This document shows, one piece after another, positions 54,940-57,551 of a stretch of DNA of 57,551 bases; positions within the stretch are counted from its first letter, which is position 1; every line of letters begins with the position of its first letter. Under the pieces are notes generated by a model. That model did no database searches and was not told where the DNA came from. It worked only from the letters and a program-made list of their open reading frames with translations. The DNA comes from a bacterium HR10. GTDB lineage: Bacteria > Acidobacteriota > Blastocatellia > HR10. Location of the stretch: the NCBI GenBank assembly GCA_002923315.1, contig BEHM01000021.1, positions 1 to 57,551 of the forward strand, in the 5' to 3' direction. The translations under genes were made by a program, and so were the position numbers.

Positions 54940-55473
54940 ATGCGCTGTCCGAGCTGCGGCGCGATGAATCCTGAGACGGGGCGCTTCTGCTCCCGGTGCG
55001 GCGCGCGCCTCCGGGAGCCTCCCGATGCCCCGATCTTCGTCCTTCACCCGACAGCGCTCTTTGTGACCGCGCGATATGTGGGGGCGACGATCGCCATCGG
55101 AGGCCTGCTGCTGCTGCTGGCGCACATGGAGCGCTGGCGGCCCGGCGCGATCCCCCCCTGGGGCATCGCTCTGGCCATCGTGCTGGTCCTCATCTGGCCG
55201 CTTCGACACCATCTGGCGCGGGCTTTCGAGACGTACATCCTCACGGAGCATGGGCTCACGGTGACCTCGGGCGTGCTGCGACGCATCTATCGCCACGTCC
55301 CGCTTCACAAGATTCAGGAAGTCGTCGTCATCCAAAGCGGATGGGGGCGCCTGCTGGGCATCGGGAACCTGGTCATTGACACGGCCGCTGAGGCTGAGAG
55401 AATCGTGTTGCGAGACATCCGGCATCCGCAGACCTACGCCGATCTGATCCTCCGTCAGATCGAACGCGCATGA
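54940..55473 (+). CDS. Zinc-ribbon and PH-domain membrane protein
   Basis: The 177-residue protein starts with a zinc ribbon (CPSCGAMNPETGRFCSRCGARL, residues 3-24). Two membrane helices follow (about residues 45-65 and 73-90), then a bacterial PH domain. That part begins FETYILTEHGLTVTSGVLRR and continues RHVPLHKIQEVVVIQSGWGRLLGIGNLVIDTA, the usual bPH2 pattern. Such proteins sit in the inner membrane with unknown roles. It follows the small Cys-pair gene by six bases. Confidence 0.8.
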   Translation: MRCPSCGAMNPETGRFCSRCGARLREPPDAPIFVLHPTALFVTARYVGATIAIGGLLLLLAHMERWRPGAIPPWGIALAIVLVLIWPLRHHLARAFETYILTEHGLTVTSGVLRRIYRHVPLHKIQEVVVIQSGWGRLLGIGNLVIDTAAEAERIVLRDIRHPQTYADLILRQIERA

Positions 55474-55483
55474 GGGACAGGCC

Positions 55484-56713
55484 ATGAGCGCGGCACGGTC
55501 CCACCGAGGCATGCGAATCGTGGGCGGCGTAGGGGTGGTGCTCATCCTCGTCTCGATGAGCTCCGCTCAAGTTCTCGAAATCCGAACGCCCCCGCTCATC
55601 GCGGCGGCATTTGAACGGCGATTGGGTTCGTGGTCTCTCATCGAGCCCGTTCACGCCTTTCGGGCTTCCGAATACGAGGCGTACGATCCGCAGCGGGGGG
55701 CCATCGCACGCGAATACGGATTGCGCGAGGCGGCCTTCGCCGACTACACCGATGGGCGGCGAACGGTGCGTATCGAACTCTTCCGGATGATCAATTATGT
55801 GTCCGCCTACGGCTTCTACTCCTTCGAGCGCCGCGGGGGAGTCCGCGTGAGTGGGATCGGGACGGAAGCAGAAGCGGAGGAGAATGCCCTCGCCTTCTGG
55901 AAAGGGGATTACTATGGCCGCGTGACGATTCGGCGGGAAGCGAAAACCCGGGATCTCCCTGTGGGCGAGTTGAGCGATCTGGCCCGCGCCTTCGCCGAGC
56001 GTCTGGATGTCGGCCCGCATGAGATCCCCCTGCTCATCCGCCACCTGCCGGTGGAGGGGCGCATTCCGGGCTCGGAGCGCTTCATCGCCGGGCCACGCGG
56101 TCTGGCCGCGTTCCCCGGCTATGAGAACCCCGATGACCTCTTCCTGCTGGAGAGCGACGCCGTCGAAGCTGCTATCGCCGAATATCGGCTGAATCGCGCC
56201 TCGGCCAAGCTCCTTCTGGTCGAGTATCACACGCCCCAGTGGGCCAAGGCCGCGTATGACCGCGTCCAGGCGTACTGGCAACGCCTCGCGCCTGCCGAGC
56301 GCGATCGTCGAATCTTCAAACGCGAGGGGAACTACCTGATCTGCGCCTTCGATGTCTCCGATCGCCCGACGATCGAACGGATCGTGAATCAGATCGAGTA
56401 CACGGCGCGCGTTCGATGGTTGAGTGGAGATCGCATCCGATTGGTGCCGAGTATCATCGAGGAATTCCCGGTGGGGCGATGGCTCATCGCCGTCTTCGCC
56501 TTCATTGGCGTCTTGATCGTGATCGCGATTGGCGCGGGCGTGCTCTTCGGCTACGGGTTCTTCCTCTGGAGGCGGCGTCGGATGCAGCGGTATCCCTTCT
56601 CCGATGCGGGGGGCATTCAACGCCTGAACCTCGACGGCCTGACGCTCCCCTCCCCCTCGCCCTCACGGCAGCTCCCGCCCTGGCGGACGGGGGAGGAACC
56701 ACCTCCGGACTGA
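55484..56713 (+). CDS. Secreted or membrane-anchored protein, DUF6599-like
   Basis: The 409-residue protein has an N-terminal signal-like helix (VGGVGVVLILVSMSSAQ). A large extracytoplasmic region follows, with the repeated theme LIEPVHAFRASEYEAYD, VRIELFRMINYVSAYGFYSFER and LLVEYHTPQWAKAAYDRV, resembling DUF6599. A C-terminal membrane helix (about residues 345-368) and a basic, Pro-rich cytoplasmic tail end the protein. No catalytic motif is apparent. It is the last gene of the recR-side cluster and converges on ilvD with a 16-base gap. Confidence 0.65.
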   Translation: MSAARSHRGMRIVGGVGVVLILVSMSSAQVLEIRTPPLIAAAFERRLGSWSLIEPVHAFRASEYEAYDPQRGAIAREYGLREAAFADYTDGRRTVRIELFRMINYVSAYGFYSFERRGGVRVSGIGTEAEAEENALAFWKGDYYGRVTIRREAKTRDLPVGELSDLARAFAERLDVGPHEIPLLIRHLPVEGRIPGSERFIAGPRGLAAFPGYENPDDLFLLESDAVEAAIAEYRLNRASAKLLLVEYHTPQWAKAAYDRVQAYWQRLAPAERDRRIFKREGNYLICAFDVSDRPTIERIVNQIEYTARVRWLSGDRIRLVPSIIEEFPVGRWLIAVFAFIGVLIVIAIGAGVLFGYGFFLWRRRRMQRYPFSDAGGIQRLNLDGLTLPSPSPSRQLPPWRTGEEPPPD

Positions 56714-56729
56714 TCCCCCCGCGATCGCC

Positions 56730-57551
56730 TCAGTGGGTCGCCGCCCCTTCGGACGCGGAGGAGACCAACCGCGCGTACTTGGCCATGACGCCGGAGCTGT
56801 ATCGCGGTGGTGGAGGCGTCCATCGCGCGAGCCGCGCGGCGATCTCCTCTTGCGAGAGCTCCACATCGAGCCGCCGACGCGCGATGTCGAAGACGATCAT
56901 ATCGCCGTCACGCACGATGGCGATCGGTCCGCCAACGGCGGCTTCCGGAGCGACATGTCCAGCCATCAAGCCATGCGTCGCGCCGGAGAAGCGCCCATCG
57001 GTGACAAGAGCGACGGCCTCCCCTAAGCCGGCCCCTTGCAATGCGCCCGTCACGGCGAGCATCTCGCGCATGCCGGGGCCTCCCTTCGGTCCCTCATAGC
57101 GAATGACGATGACATCGCCCGGCTTGATCTCCCGACGTTGCACCGCCTCGAAGGCGTACTCCTCGCGATCGAACACGCGCGCCGGCCCGCGATGATAGAG
57201 CCTCTCCTTCCCCGCGATCTTCACCACACACCCTTCGGGAGCGAGGCTCCCCCGCAGGATGACCAATCCTCCAGTCGGCGAGAGGGGATCCGAGAGCGGG
57301 CGAATGACCGACTGTCCCGGCGTCTCCCGAGCGTCGCGGGCTTCCTCCCCAATCGTCCGCCCGGTCACCGTCAGCGCGTCTTCATGGAGCAGTCCCGCCT
57401 CCAACAACCGCTTGGCGATGACTCCGATTCCTCCGGCGCGGTAAACGTCATGGGCGACATACCGTCCCCACGGCTTCATATCGGCCAGAAGCGGCGTGCG
57501 CGAGCTGATGCGGTCGAAGTCATCGAGCGCCAACTCCACACCCGCCTCGCG
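56730..57551 (-). CDS. ilvD: Dihydroxy-acid dehydratase IlvD (C-terminal part; gene runs off window)
   Basis: Iron-sulfur enzyme of branched-chain amino acid synthesis that dehydrates 2,3-dihydroxy acids. About 273 C-terminal residues are inside the window; the N-terminal half with the first cluster ligands lies beyond 57551. Diagnostic segments are [36 protein letters not shown], and [29 protein letters not shown], all strongly conserved near the active site. The related 6-phosphogluconate dehydratase (Edd) is less likely because these signatures match IlvD. Confidence 0.93.
   Translation of the reverse strand, partial: REAGVELALDDFDRISSRTPLLADMKPWGRYVAHDVYRAGGIGVIAKRLLEAGLLHEDALTVTGRTIGEEARDARETPGQSVIRPLSDPLSPTGGLVILRGSLAPEGCVVKIAGKERLYHRGPARVFDREEYAFEAVQRREIKPGDVIVIRYEGPKGGPGMREMLAVTGALQGAGLGEAVALVTDGRFSGATHGLMAGHVAPEAAVGGPIAIVRDGDMIVFDIARRRLDVELSQEEIAARLARWTPPPPRYSSGVMAKYARLVSSASEGAATH

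Overview
The window is about 57.5 kb of GC-rich bacterial chromosome packed with short-spaced, often overlapping genes. It most resembles an Acidobacteriota genome, probably from a warm habitat. The clues are two large TonB-dependent receptors with an N-terminal carboxypeptidase-regulatory-like domain, a long secreted PIG-L deacetylase, a TPR regulator with a C-terminal Fis-like helix-turn-helix, and Arg/Glu-rich proteins. This placement is an inference from gene content. No phage, transposon, integrase or CRISPR array was seen, and no stretch over 300 bases lacks a gene or RNA.

Region 1 (1-7715) is a phosphate-acquisition operon: OprP-like porin (cut by the window edge), pstS, pstC, pstA, pstB, phoU, phoB and phoR, with many stop/start overlaps. 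PhoR has no visible membrane anchor. Region 2 (7807-9836) holds a TPR-HTH regulator followed by a small secreted Gly/Trp-rich protein on the minus strand. Its consensus promoter lies back to back with the promoter of the next operon.

Region 3 (9837-43942) is a carbohydrate island centred on inositol. It carries a LacI-type regulator, iolB, iolC, iolD, a receptor, a PIG-L/LmbE deacetylase, an APC permease, a PfkB kinase, a GH4 glycosidase, mmsA/iolA, a second receptor, a PHP metallohydrolase, a GH38 alpha-mannosidase with an unrecognised secreted partner, a zinc dehydrogenase, a coiled-coil protein with near-identical 147-bp repeats, a CUT2 (Rbs-type) ABC transporter and iolE. Classical iolG and iolJ were not found; the zinc dehydrogenase might supply the first oxidation. 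Mannosidase, PIG-L deacetylase and inositol catabolism together suggest feeding on inositol-containing glycoconjugates, which is a hypothesis only. A divergent radical SAM gene splits the ABC transporter genes.

Region 4 (43932-47052) is a minus-strand three-gene unit: a radical SAM/SPASM protein with an extra C-terminal Cys cluster and two proteins I do not recognise. It is the best candidate here for an undescribed system. Region 5 (47323-56713) is housekeeping: secA, hemB, tadA, two tRNA-Ser genes, SRP RNA, dnaX, ebfC and recR, then a small Cys-pair protein, a zinc-ribbon/PH membrane protein and a DUF6599-like protein. The window ends inside ilvD on the minus strand.
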